From: Candidatus Zixiibacteriota bacterium
GTDB taxonomy: Bacteria; Zixibacteria; MSB-5A5; GN15; FEB-12
Assembly (NCBI GenBank): GCA_040756055.1
Contig: JBFLZR010000005.1
Span: 91,001-155,000, forward strand
Direction of reading: 5' to 3'
DNA length: 64,000 nt
Shown here: piece by piece, positions 27,260-35,999 of the stretch
Layout of the letters: each line of letters opens with the position of its first letter
Numbering within the stretch: position 1 is the first letter of the stretch
The notes under the pieces: generated by a model
Seen by the model: only the letters and a program-made list of their open reading frames with translations
Told to the model about the DNA's origin: nothing
The model's database searches: none
Program-made: the position numbers and the translations under genes

Positions 27260-29008
27260 ATGTACCGTACACACTCTCGCTTTGTGGAAGAATGCCGGAA
27301 ACTCGCCTCTGGAGTGCCGGGCCTATTGGACCGGGAGCGCCTCCACAAGATCTTCGAACTTGAATGGTCCTATAGAATGGCTGAAAACCCGATGTCGGCC
27401 ACGTACGAGGGTTACCCCGGATATAATCACGTCTGGCCCAATCTATCCATCGACAACATCGAGCGCCATAAAACCGACTGGCGTCACTGGCGCTCAGCTC
27501 TGGCCACGGTTGATCCAGGCCAACTGACTCCCGAGGACAAACTTAGTTACGATTTGTTCGAGTATTACCTCAATGACGGTTTCGAAGGCGCGCGTTTCCC
27601 TGCTGAGCTGCTTGCGATTTCGCAGATGGACGGCGTCCATCATTGGGTACCCGACATTTTGAATATTATGCCGCTCTCGACCGACTCACAGCGCGATGAT
27701 ATACTCAACCGTCTGGATAAAGTCCCTGCTCTTATCGATCAGGTGATAACATTGCTTGGAGAGGGCATCAAAAGGCAAATTACTCATCCTGGACCGGTGA
27801 TCGCTGACACGTCTCAGCAAATCAAAAATCTGCTGACGGAAAATCCTGCTGACTCGCCCATCCTTGCGGTACTGAAGAAGCTGCCGACTGCCACCGAGCC
27901 TGCGGTCAGAGAGAAACTCACCCGACAGGCTGAATCACTTTACATCGGTAAAGTGAAGCCTTCATTCGAGAGGCTCCTGAATTATGTGGCCCATACGTAT
28001 CTTCCGGCTTGTCGTAAATCGATCGGGCTCAGCGAACTGCCCGATGGCCGCGCCTGGTATGAACATCTCGTCCGAAGTTTCACCACCACCCAATTTAGCC
28101 CGGATGATATCTTTGCCATAGGCGAAGATGAGGTTGCTCGAATACGCTCGGAAATGGATAAAGTAATCGCGTCAAGCGGCTTTAAGGGCAATTTCGAACA
28201 GTTTACGGAGTTCCTGCGCACTGACCCGCAATTTTATTTCGACAAGAAAGAAGATCTTGTCAAAGAATACCGCGATATATCAAAGCGCGCCGACCCAGAA
28301 CTTGCCTCTCTCTTCGGCCGGCTGCCGGCTCTTCCCTATGGCGTGGCCGTGATTCCCTCTTACGCTGAAAAATCTCAGACAACCGCGTTCTACCAGCCTG
28401 GTTCGCCTGATGCAGGGCGTCCGGGATACTATTACGTCAATACCTACGATCTCGGCTCGCGCCCCAAATGGGAAATGGAAGCTCTCACGCTGCACGAAGC
28501 CGTCCCGGGACACCATCTCCAGATAGCCCTTTCACAGGAATTGACGGATCTGCCTCAATTTCGCGCCAGAGGATGGATCACCGCTTATGGCGAAGGTTGG
28601 GCGCTCTACGCCGAAAGCCTCGGTGAGCAGATGGGCTTTTACACCAATCCCTACTCCAAATTCGGCCAGCTCACCTATGAAATGTGGCGGGCGATTCGGC
28701 TGGTCGTGGATACCGGCATGCACTGGAAAGGCTGGACCAGACAACAGGCTATTGATTATATGATGGCTAATTCGGGGAAGACCGGACACGATGTCCAGGT
28801 CGAAATCGATCGATACATCGTCTGGCCCGGTCAGTCCCTGGCCTACAAAATAGGCGAACTGAAAATCAAGGAGCTTCGGCGGCATGCCGAAGAGGCACTC
28901 GGCGACAAAATGTCCCTGCGGGATTTTCATGACCAACTGCTGTGTCACGGTTCGATGCCGCTGAGCGTTCTCGAAAAGAGACTCAAAGCCTGGGTGGCTG
29001 AGAAGTGA
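27260..29008 (+). CDS. DUF885 family protein, probable zinc carboxypeptidase-like
   Basis: A 582-residue protein of the DUF885 family, whose members resemble M2/M3-type gluzincin metallopeptidases. The conserved LHEAVPGHHLQ motif lies around residues 411-421 (His412, Glu413, then His418-His419), consistent with a variant zinc site. Further family blocks are YYVNTYDLGSRPKWEMEALT before it and ITAYGEGWALYAESLGEQMG after it. No signal peptide is visible, which is unusual because many FCB members are exported; an upstream extension was not found. Substrate unknown. A terminator lies 52 bases after the stop. Confidence 0.88.
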   Translation: MYRTHSRFVEECRKLASGVPGLLDRERLHKIFELEWSYRMAENPMSATYEGYPGYNHVWPNLSIDNIERHKTDWRHWRSALATVDPGQLTPEDKLSYDLFEYYLNDGFEGARFPAELLAISQMDGVHHWVPDILNIMPLSTDSQRDDILNRLDKVPALIDQVITLLGEGIKRQITHPGPVIADTSQQIKNLLTENPADSPILAVLKKLPTATEPAVREKLTRQAESLYIGKVKPSFERLLNYVAHTYLPACRKSIGLSELPDGRAWYEHLVRSFTTTQFSPDDIFAIGEDEVARIRSEMDKVIASSGFKGNFEQFTEFLRTDPQFYFDKKEDLVKEYRDISKRADPELASLFGRLPALPYGVAVIPSYAEKSQTTAFYQPGSPDAGRPGYYYVNTYDLGSRPKWEMEALTLHEAVPGHHLQIALSQELTDLPQFRARGWITAYGEGWALYAESLGEQMGFYTNPYSKFGQLTYEMWRAIRLVVDTGMHWKGWTRQQAIDYMMANSGKTGHDVQVEIDRYIVWPGQSLAYKIGELKIKELRRHAEEALGDKMSLRDFHDQLLCHGSMPLSVLEKRLKAWVAEK

Positions 29009-29059
29009 TATTGGCAAAATAGCCGTAACGGACTAACAGTACCGTTATAGTCTGCTTTG

Positions 29060-29093
29060 GGCCGTCTCAAAACCTGGGACGGCCTTTGTCTTT
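29060..29093 (+). terminator. intrinsic terminator after the DUF885 gene
   Basis: Stem GGCCGTC/GACGGCC around an 11-base loop, followed by TTTGTCTTT. Confidence 0.75.
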
Positions 29094-29229
29094 CAATGGC
29101 CTGACAAAAGGTGGCTATCCTTAGAAACGGCACTATTATGAATCCGGCGCACAAGTTGCGAAGCAATTCCATATAAAAAAATTAAGAAAAATCCCCACGG
29201 TCCCCGTCAATTGAGTAGGAACGTTGGTG

Positions 29230-29421
29230 GATGTTAATCGGGACCAAGCTATTTGTCCCAGCAAACCGGGTGCTAAACTGGGCTGTTGAGGCGAAAGCGG
29301 GTGTGATGACTAGTCCCGAAACGGTCATCCCCAAGGATCTCCTCTCCGCTTACTGTTGACGCTCGGAATGTCGCGCAAAGGCCATCCCTGCCCCCTCGCA
29401 GGGATGGCCGACATTCTTTTT
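29230..29421 (+). ncRNA. candidate structured RNA with terminator (unassigned)
   Basis: The 623-base gap 29009-29631 has no credible gene. Within it several helices are visible: GGGAC/GTCCC (29240-29244 with 29255-29259), the mutually exclusive CCCAG/CTGGG (29257-29261 with 29278-29282), and GATGAC/GTCATC (29305-29310 with 29324-29329). A long terminator-like hairpin follows, with arms GAATGTC...GGCCATCCCTG and the complement at 29399-29416, then five T. The order resembles a regulatory leader or small RNA. I could not match it to a named riboswitch. The CBS gene starts 211 bases further on. Confidence 0.35.
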
Positions 29422-29631
29422 GGCAGACAACAAACTCAATCATCCTCCGATTTTACTTGACAAACAGCGTAAGATTAGGTCTCTTAAGCAAGTACAATGA
29501 CTTCGTGCGCGCCGCCGATGGCCTCGCTCACAGATGACCAGCGGAACGCCATAATGCTCTAGTTTTACCTGAACCTGAACCATCGGCTACATCCGGTCAA
29601 TTGAAGAAAATCAGAATAGAAAGGGTGAAGT

Positions 29632-30090
29632 ATGCTCGTCAAAAACCTGCTCGAGAGCAAGCCCAAAGAGGTGATCACGGTTGGTCCCCATACTTCGATC
29701 GATGACGCTATGGATCTGCTCATTAGAAAAAACATCGGTTGCCTGCCGGTTCTCGGCGACCAGAAACAGCTTGTTGGTATTGTCAGCGATAAAGACATAT
29801 TCAAAAGAATCCATCAGACAAAAGGAGAATACCACAGCCTGAAAGTCGCTGACATAATGACCACCAATCTCATCGTAGGTCTTCCCGATGATGATGTCAC
29901 CTATATCGCCGGAATCATGAAGAAGAATTGGATTCGGCACGTACCTATTGTCGAAGAAAACCAGGTGATAGGACTCGTTTCGCAGCGCGATATTCTGAAA
30001 ATTATGGCCAGGACTACGGACATTGAAAATCGCTACTTGAAAATGTATATGGATGGCCTTCACTCCCGAGATCGTTCGTCCGACTACTAG
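29632..30090 (+). CDS. CBS-domain pair protein
   Basis: A 152-residue cytoplasmic protein consisting of two CBS domains (about 8-62 and 75-128), which together make a Bateman module that binds adenosine nucleotides. Typical CBS cores are visible: SIDDAMDLLIRKNIGCLPV then VGIVSDKDIFKRI, and YIAGIMKKNWIRHVPIV then IGLVSQRDILKIM. There is no attached effector domain, so it probably acts by binding a partner or sensing energy state. AAAGGGTG precedes the ATG. It follows an RNA-like structured region, which may regulate it. Confidence 0.88.
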   Translation: MLVKNLLESKPKEVITVGPHTSIDDAMDLLIRKNIGCLPVLGDQKQLVGIVSDKDIFKRIHQTKGEYHSLKVADIMTTNLIVGLPDDDVTYIAGIMKKNWIRHVPIVEENQVIGLVSQRDILKIMARTTDIENRYLKMYMDGLHSRDRSSDY

Positions 30091-30111
30091 AGTCGGAATC
30101 ACGAGTTATAC

Positions 30112-30140
30112 AAAAAAAACGAGTGGAGATTGCTCCACCC
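30112..30140 (-). terminator. intrinsic terminator for the PilX-like gene
   Basis: On the minus strand: stem GGGTGGAG/CTCCACTC (one wobble), 4-base loop, then CG and eight T. It lies 30 bases past the stop of the 30170 gene. Confidence 0.8.
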
Positions 30141-30169
30141 GTAATTCAATCCTGGTATAAGGATTTTTC

Positions 30170-31348
30170 TTAGATTTCTTTCCAGGCTATCATAATCATC
30201 TCACCGGTCGTCCCCATCGGCTTCTCCATCAAAGCACGGTCATAATGCACCTGGGCCGCGTCCTCCATCCAAACGGATTTGGCAATAATCGAGCCGTAAA
30301 AATTGGAGGCGTTGTTGATTATCACATCAGTTCCCGGTCCGTAAAAGGCGGCAGTTATCTCAATGCTCATCCCTATCGCAACTAGATCGCCCTTTGAAAA
30401 AATCTGCAGACTTGCCGGCGGCTCGGTCGGATTAACCAGAGCGCTGCTCGATACAACAAGATCGCCGCTCATATAGATTCTGACTACTTCTCCAGACGCA
30501 ACCATAAAGTCCGACGTTGACCCAAGGTTAATATCAGAGAAATAGTATGTTCCCCCGCTCAGTGTAGCAACAGCGTTGTTTGCCAGGGTCAATTCGTGTG
30601 TCGCGCCATCGTAGGAAAAGCTGCCCGACAATCCTCCGGGCGCCGAATTATTATCGTGTGCCCAAACGTATTCGGAATCAGGCACTATCGGTAAATCATA
30701 AGGGTCAATTCCACTTTCCACATCACCGAAAACTGTACATGTCGCGCACACATCGACCCCTCCTGCGACTGCGCTCGAAGCATCGCCGCCAATCGTGGCG
30801 GTATTTACCAGATCGATCGTTCCATTCGAAGCTATATCACCGTCGGTGTTGGCGACTGTGCCCGCATAAGTCCCGGAGTCCGAGTTATAGGAATCCGTGT
30901 TGATACTATTTATCATATCTATACTATCTTTACCGAACACCGCGTACTGAAAGGGATACCACAGCCTGGGTACGACGACAGCCTCCAGGTTCGCGTGGGC
31001 GTCCTGCACTGTAGCTGTAGAACGAAGTATTACTGTGTCAATAATCAGGGAGTCGATGTCCGAGTGCGCCACCGCTACCGAATACGCGCCGGACTCGAAA
31101 GAAACTCCCGCATAGCCGTCATCCCACGAATTATACGAAATAAGTTCCACCAGGGCACGCTTTAAGCCAGCCTCGGCCACGTAAAAGGCCTGATCCGCGT
31201 GCAGCTGATTGAAAGACAATTCTATATCGGTTTGAGCTGTATCGACAGCCGTGAGGGCTGCTATGGCAAGCATTGCCATGAGGAAAATGGTAATTAATAA
31301 TGCTCCCCCCTTGTTGTTTCGGGAAACGCGCCTAGCCTTTGTTCCCAT
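30170..31348 (-). CDS. PilX-like type IV pilus assembly protein
   Basis: A 392-residue protein whose N-terminus carries the PilX/prepilin-like signature: GGALLITIFLMAMLAIAALT (residues 14-33), then ALTAVDTAQTDIELSFNQ and QAFYVAEAGLKRA. The rest is a beta-rich, Ser/Thr/Gly/Asp-rich domain without a domain I can name. I start it at the ATG at 31348 because AAAGGGG lies eight bases before it; the ATG two codons upstream is too close. No other pilus genes are in the window, so this is an orphan minor pilin-like or surface protein. Confidence 0.78.
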   Translation of the reverse strand: MGTKARRVSRNNKGGALLITIFLMAMLAIAALTAVDTAQTDIELSFNQLHADQAFYVAEAGLKRALVELISYNSWDDGYAGVSFESGAYSVAVAHSDIDSLIIDTVILRSTATVQDAHANLEAVVVPRLWYPFQYAVFGKDSIDMINSINTDSYNSDSGTYAGTVANTDGDIASNGTIDLVNTATIGGDASSAVAGGVDVCATCTVFGDVESGIDPYDLPIVPDSEYVWAHDNNSAPGGLSGSFSYDGATHELTLANNAVATLSGGTYYFSDINLGSTSDFMVASGEVVRIYMSGDLVVSSSALVNPTEPPASLQIFSKGDLVAIGMSIEITAAFYGPGTDVIINNASNFYGSIIAKSVWMEDAAQVHYDRALMEKPMGTTGEMIMIAWKEI

Positions 31349-31590
31349 CTCCATAACCCCTTTCTCGTGCGTTTGTCGGCCGTCGAGTCTGCTCTACCGC
31401 TCCGTGGCTCAACGCAAAGACAAACCGGTAGCCCTCGCCCCTCTTGCCCATTCGTTTCCTTATATCAGAAGAAGCCCCACTGGTCAGCCCCATGGAGTAC
31501 TTTCAGATATCTGATATGATTATTAAATCGGCCAATTTCGCTTAAACCTTGAGTCCGTCATGAGGCTCGGCGTTTTCGAATTGCTGAGGG

Positions 31591-32685
31591 TCAAACATGC
31601 TCTGCCATAACGTGTTGACCGGATGACCGCTTCGCCTCGTACATCAGCTTGTCGGCCCGCTTGATTAGACTATCCATATCCAAATGCTTGTCAGGGCCGG
31701 TCTGAACAATGCCAAAACTAACAGTGACGCTCCTGAATTCCTTCGTAAACTCACTCATGACGCGTTGACAGTAGATCTTCGCCTGAGCAACAATGGAATC
31801 TGGAAGAATCACGCAGAACTCGTCGCCGCCATACCGGCAGGCGATATCCGACTCCCTCGATACCCCCATCAGTATCCACCCTAGCCGCTTGAGTACCTCA
31901 TCTCCCTCATAATGTCCTAATTCATCATTCACATATTTGAAATCGTCCACATCCATATATACCAGACAAAGAGGACTGTTGTTGCGAATTGCCAGCGCCA
32001 GATACCTCCTCAGATATTCCGTGAATGCCCGGTGATTATAAAGACCGGTCAGACTGTCTCTTCGCGACAGCTCTTCCAGCTGACGAGTCCTCAACGATAC
32101 TTTCTCCTCGAGCGTTCGGGCGTAGTGCTCCACCTCTTGCTTTGCTTCGTCGATCTCCGCGATGAGACCGTAGAAGTAGGTATCGAGAACAAAGAGACTG
32201 TCCAGCGACAACAGAGCGTCGAGAGCGTTCCACGTGCTTAGCCCCGATTCATGAGGTCTGATTTGCTGAGCCACATGGCGACGAAGAATATCGCGAAGTC
32301 CTTTCATCGCCGACAGGTACAGCTTGGGGGTAATTCCCGAGCGCTGATGCATCAGACCGATATGCACCCGATTATATACATATTCCCGGTCGTACTTTCC
32401 GCTGAACAAGTCCAGGAGATATTGTTCCATCCGGTCGTGTAAGCGCTGAAACATATCAACATTCAGACCGAACCCGGCTATCGCATTCTTCGCGGCAATC
32501 TGAGAAAAAAAAGCTACAATTATGTCGTATATTACCGGCTCAATCAGCTTACCGGCGTTGATCAAAAGGGGGATATGATCTCGCTGAAGACCTACGAGAT
32601 CCTTGCGCTGTTCGATCTCCCTGTCATCGATCCCCATGCGATCGATCAGGGCCTGGTCGACCTTATTCATCCTGGTGCATCCCAC
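31591..32685 (-). CDS. globin-coupled diguanylate cyclase
   Basis: A 364-residue cytoplasmic sensor: an N-terminal protoglobin (about 25-180) joined by a helical linker (182-207) to a GGDEF domain (about 208-364). The heme-ligand pattern is in RVHIGLMHQRSGITPKLYL, with His113 in the proximal position by family pattern. The active site is intact (GGDEF at 286-290), and a product-inhibition I-site RESD stands five residues before it (277-280). It should make c-di-GMP in response to oxygen or another heme ligand. The start is a GTG at 32685; an ATG five codons later is an alternative. Confidence 0.9.
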   Translation of the reverse strand: MGCTRMNKVDQALIDRMGIDDREIEQRKDLVGLQRDHIPLLINAGKLIEPVIYDIIVAFFSQIAAKNAIAGFGLNVDMFQRLHDRMEQYLLDLFSGKYDREYVYNRVHIGLMHQRSGITPKLYLSAMKGLRDILRRHVAQQIRPHESGLSTWNALDALLSLDSLFVLDTYFYGLIAEIDEAKQEVEHYARTLEEKVSLRTRQLEELSRRDSLTGLYNHRAFTEYLRRYLALAIRNNSPLCLVYMDVDDFKYVNDELGHYEGDEVLKRLGWILMGVSRESDIACRYGGDEFCVILPDSIVAQAKIYCQRVMSEFTKEFRSVTVSFGIVQTGPDKHLDMDSLIKRADKLMYEAKRSSGQHVMAEHV

Positions 32686-32986
32686 GTTGCTACGGGCAGC
32701 GATCCAAGTCTCTGTCTATCCGCGGGTTTCAAAGAAGATACCCACACGATAGCATCCACAGTTGGCTGCCCTTTTCTCACAGTTGTCCGGCACAATATAT
32801 ATCTTACTATTTCGGTAGGATTTTCGTAATCTTTACCCGTTTGCCACAATGACCATCCGATTCGCCAAATGAAAAAAGAACGGGGTCCAAACCCAATGCT
32901 GCGCCGGTGGCTTGTCGGACCATTCCGGCATCCAACTCCTGTTTAAGCGCGCTCGTATGTTGTTCACAAGCAACAAAGGAGTACTT

Positions 32987-33448
32987 ATGAAAACATTAGC
33001 CTTAGCGGCAATCGGCTTTTTGGTTCTGGTAGGATGTGCCGCCCAAAATGACATTGTAAAAGAAACTCAATCCCTAATGCAGACTGATCGCGATTTCTCC
33101 GCCGTTTCCGAGAGCTTGGGGATGTACGCCGCCTTCGAACAGTACATGGCCGACAGCGCCACCGTACTGACCGATGGTTCACACCCCCTTACCGGACATG
33201 ACGAAATCATGAAAATGCATTCCCCGACCGACAGCGCCCGACTTACCTGGGAACCGATTTTTGCCAGGATCGCGGAGTCCGCAGACCTCGGCTATACTAT
33301 CGGGCATTATGATTACTCAACCATGGACTCGGCCGGCAATGATATCAATATGGAGGGATATTACGTGACCATCTGGGAACGCCAACCCGATGGTAGCTGG
33401 AAATACGTTTTCGATACGGGTACGCAGGGAGTACCACCGCAACAATAA
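32987..33448 (+). CDS. SnoaL/DUF4440-like lipoprotein
   Basis: From the ATG at 32987, preceded by AAAGGAG, the product has 153 residues with a lipoprotein signal (LALAAIGFLVLVGC, Cys16). The remainder matches the DUF4440/NTF2-like fold: MQTDRDFSAVSESLGMYAAF, then ADSATVLTDGSHPLTGHDEI and the closing YYVTIWERQPDGSWKYVFDT. Such proteins form small cone-shaped dimers; most have no assigned reaction. The frame extends upstream to 32912 without a ribosome site. Probably a periplasmic lipoprotein. Confidence 0.82.
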   Translation: MKTLALAAIGFLVLVGCAAQNDIVKETQSLMQTDRDFSAVSESLGMYAAFEQYMADSATVLTDGSHPLTGHDEIMKMHSPTDSARLTWEPIFARIAESADLGYTIGHYDYSTMDSAGNDINMEGYYVTIWERQPDGSWKYVFDTGTQGVPPQQ

Positions 33449-33460
33449 TACAGCGTTCGG

Positions 33461-34792
33461 TCAATTTCGAAGCCAGTCCACTAAGATATCAGTGGCCTCG
33501 AGCATTTTGTGGCACCACTTTTTGGTGAAGTCCTGCGGCAGCGGTTTATCAAGTGGCAGGGTCTCACTGGCTGCCAAAGCCCGAGCGCCGTCAAAATCAA
33601 CATATGCCAGACGCGCCGTAAATTCCTCGACGGGTCGCTCGAATGCGGAGCCAGGGAGAATGGCCACCCCGGTATCGCTCAACAAGCGCTCACACATCTG
33701 CACGCCATTATATATTCCCCGGGAGGCAAATTTGTCCTTTAAGGCACCGAGATCCAGAAACAGGTAAAAGGCCCCCTCCGGAGCGTGAATGCGAGCGCCC
33801 GCCTCAACCAGTCTGCCGCATATCTGGTTACCCAGAGCCGCGAGAATCCGACGCGCATGCCATAGATATCGCTCAATTGTGACGCCGCCGCTGAAGGCTC
33901 GCACGGCGGCATATTGTATTGGCGTTGATACCGAAGTATAAGTTTCCGACGCCACCGAAGCCATAGTCTCCAGCAGCCAGTCCAGTTCGGCCGGAAAAGC
34001 GAAAGTCCCCAGCCTCCAGCCGCCCGCTCCGCACCATTTTGAAAGGCCGGAACTGATTATGGTTCCCTCCGGATAGTACCTGGCCACAGAAACATGAACT
34101 CCCTCGTGATGCAGCTGTCCATAAATCTCATCCGATAACAGAATGACCTCGAATTCTCGAGCGACTCCCGCGAGATCTTTCAGCTCTGTCGAAGTATAGG
34201 TGCATCCATCGGGATTACCGGGGTAATTCAGTATAAGAATCCGAGGACGATACCTGTCCCCCTGGCTTCCGCAGTGCTGGCGGAGTCGTTCGGCTGTAAT
34301 GTGCCACTTTTCTTTGAAGGTCGTGTGAATCAGGCTGACCTTACGGCCCAAAATCTGCGCCTGCGGTACGTATGAAACCCAGCATGGTGTCGGGAGCAGA
34401 AGTTCCCCATAGTAAACCAGTTGAAGGAGAAACATTAGTTCCTTGGAACCCGGACCGATCAGGACATTTTCCCTGTCGGCATGCACTCCATCCTTACGAC
34501 GATGAAATTCCGCTACGGCCCGTCGCAATTCGGGGTGTCCCTTGGCGGGTAGATAGTGCTTTTCGTGGGCGTTTGCCTTCAGAGCGTCCACCACGACTGT
34601 GGGTACGGGAAACGGAGACTGCCCCAAACCCAGACGATAGACCGTCCTCCCCTCCGATTGCAGTTCGCGGCTGCGGTCATTGATGGCCAGTGTTGCCGAC
34701 TGCTTTAGCCCCCGAACATCCAGATTGAGACTTACCCGTTTGCTAAGATTCAGAGCTGACCTTTCCGACATCGGTTTCCCTGAATTCATCAT
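33461..34792 (-). CDS. PLP-dependent aminotransferase, class I/II
   Basis: A fold-type I aminotransferase of about 443 residues. The cofactor lysine is in IISSGLSKWCGAGGWRLG; other signatures are NYPGNPDG, the LLSDEIYGQL aspartate-tyrosine pair that contacts PLP, and PEGAFYLFLDL. The N-terminal GLGQSPFPVPTVVVDALK is typical of aspartate/aromatic aminotransferase relatives. The frame opens at a TTG (34816), but I prefer the ATG at 34792, close to AGCGGGG. Substrate is undetermined; no pathway genes are adjacent. Convergent with the DUF4440 gene. Confidence 0.85.
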   Translation of the reverse strand: MMNSGKPMSERSALNLSKRVSLNLDVRGLKQSATLAINDRSRELQSEGRTVYRLGLGQSPFPVPTVVVDALKANAHEKHYLPAKGHPELRRAVAEFHRRKDGVHADRENVLIGPGSKELMFLLQLVYYGELLLPTPCWVSYVPQAQILGRKVSLIHTTFKEKWHITAERLRQHCGSQGDRYRPRILILNYPGNPDGCTYTSTELKDLAGVAREFEVILLSDEIYGQLHHEGVHVSVARYYPEGTIISSGLSKWCGAGGWRLGTFAFPAELDWLLETMASVASETYTSVSTPIQYAAVRAFSGGVTIERYLWHARRILAALGNQICGRLVEAGARIHAPEGAFYLFLDLGALKDKFASRGIYNGVQMCERLLSDTGVAILPGSAFERPVEEFTARLAYVDFDGARALAASETLPLDKPLPQDFTKKWCHKMLEATDILVDWLRN

Positions 34793-34890
34793 AGCCCCGC
34801 TAATAGAGTTACGCAATAAAAAAAGCGAAAATCACAAAGCCGCCTTTCCGGAGTCATCTCAAGGCGCCCACGAAAAGACCGTTCGAGTTA

Positions 34891-35154
34891 TTACCCTATC
34901 GTCGTCTGGTTATCCCGCTCATCGTCAGTCAACTTGCCCACGAGGGGAAAACGCAAAAGCAAGTCCATCACGTGAGGGGCATTCTGCATTGCCTCGGTCA
35001 GATCTTCACCGGCACTGTGAATTGCCCAGTGACGCCCCTCACGCCAGTGATAGCTGGCTGTGACATCATATACTCGGCCCTTAAAAGCCACATACGATGG
35101 CGCGCCGTTTCGGCCGTTGTATCGGCGCAACTCGGCCAAACTGATTTTCTTCAA
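34891..35154 (-). CDS. cytochrome b5-like heme-binding domain protein
   Basis: An 87-residue protein that is a single cytochrome b5-like heme/steroid-binding domain. Family blocks are visible: LAELRRYNGRNGAPSYVAFK, GRVYDVTAS, and WREGRHWAIHSAGEDLTEAM, with a His in the GRH-like position and another in NAPHVMDLL. The start is TTG at 35154, after AGGACGGAAA. It begins only 8 bases after the stop of a broken ferritin-like gene, so the two were once co-transcribed. Electron carrier or heme binder; which one cannot be told from sequence. Confidence 0.75.
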   Translation of the reverse strand: MKKISLAELRRYNGRNGAPSYVAFKGRVYDVTASYHWREGRHWAIHSAGEDLTEAMQNAPHVMDLLLRFPLVGKLTDDERDNQTTIG

Positions 35155-35162
35155 TTTCCGTC

Positions 35163-35435
35163 CTATCGCATGAATTTGGAGACAAACGCCGAAGTCTCAT
35201 CACGTCGCATGAAATACCGCGACGATCCTTCGCCAGAAACTCGGAAAATCACGACTTGTGCTCTGCCTCTTCGTGAAGAATCGCCAAGGATAGATCATAG
35301 GTGCCATAATACTTCCCGGCAGTCATGTTACGGATTGCCGCATATCCTCGGGCCGCGCAGGGTTCCGCCTCCGCCAGCGCCTTAAACATAGCCTTTCCGT
35401 CAGTCGGATCCTTTCTTGTAAAATTGCGGTTTGCG
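35163..35435 (-). pseudogene. ferritin-like/Dps-type protein remnant
   Basis: Leftward reading gives RKDPTDGKAMFKALAEAEPC and AIRNMTAGKYYGTYDLSLAI then LHEEAEHKS, which closely follows the C-terminal half of Dps-like ferritins. At 35249-35251 a TGA stands where the family has Trp (HKS-stop-FSEFL). After FSEFLAKD the frame shifts by one base; restoring one C gives DPSRYFMRRDETSAFVSKFM and a natural TAG at 35163. I found no N-terminal half upstream. The gene seems recently inactivated by truncation plus two small lesions; a base error could explain one of them. Confidence 0.65.
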
Positions 35436-35631
35436 GATTGAAAGCCGCGATGCCCCGCGTTTTTCCCTCTGCGCCGCGTGCGACAAGTTGCCCTTTATTA
35501 CTATTAACAACATTGAATGACAAATGCGGGTTCCTGCGCGCCCGCAACGGCAAAGCTCCAATAAATCATTGCTTTATTGTGGAAGTTGATGCATTCTGAG
35601 AATAGACCATATCCCTGCGGAAGGAGGCTAT

Positions 35632-35916
35632 ATGGCGTCATTCATTATGGCCATGACGATTAATCCCAGCGCCAAGAAGATGCATCCCGACCTCTCGCAT
35701 CAGATTAACGAATCCCTTGAACTCTTCACTCAAAATAAAGTCAGAGTAGTCAACCTGTACGCCACCCTTGGAAGGTATGACTACCTGGCAATCTTTGAGG
35801 CCGATGACCAGTCCAAAGCGTTCAAGGTTGCGGCGGAAATAAATATCAGAGGTGTGCTGGAGACTGAAACATGGCCGGTGGTTCCGTACGAAGACTTCTC
35901 ACAGATACTGAAATGA
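35632..35916 (+). CDS. GYD-domain protein 1
   Basis: A 94-residue protein of the GYD family (PF08734-type), a ferredoxin-like small domain of unknown function. Features are the N-terminal FIMAMTINPSA strand, the NLYATLGRYDYLAIFEADDQ block that gives the family its pattern (here GRYD), and the ending ETETWPVVPYEDFSQIL. A textbook GGAAGGAGG site precedes the ATG. It is one of three GYD genes in this window and the most divergent. A stem with GCGGGGG/CCCCCGC arms follows in the gap before the convergent FG-GAP gene. Confidence 0.85.
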   Translation: MASFIMAMTINPSAKKMHPDLSHQINESLELFTQNKVRVVNLYATLGRYDYLAIFEADDQSKAFKVAAEINIRGVLETETWPVVPYEDFSQILK

Positions 35917-35999
35917 ATGCGAACCGAACGGCCCGCAGAAACAATCAAGGCGGGGGCATGGCAGTGCTGCTGCTTTGCCCCCCGCTGAAGTAATCGCTC

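Noticed and set aside
27010..27260. Possible gene in the gap before the DUF885 gene
   Set aside because: A leftward 69-codon frame lacks a ribosome site and overlaps the promoter region of the DUF885 gene.
35249..35251. TGA read as tryptophan or selenocysteine in the ferritin-like gene
   Set aside because: TGA ends many intact genes here (for example at 3537 and 4966), no selenocysteine hairpin is evident, and a frameshift and missing 5' half accompany it.
35323..35553. Leftward frame with QLVARGAEGKTRGIAAFNPQ
   Set aside because: It overlaps the ferritin remnant in another frame; no family recognised, so I did not call a gene. It might be a decayed upstream piece.
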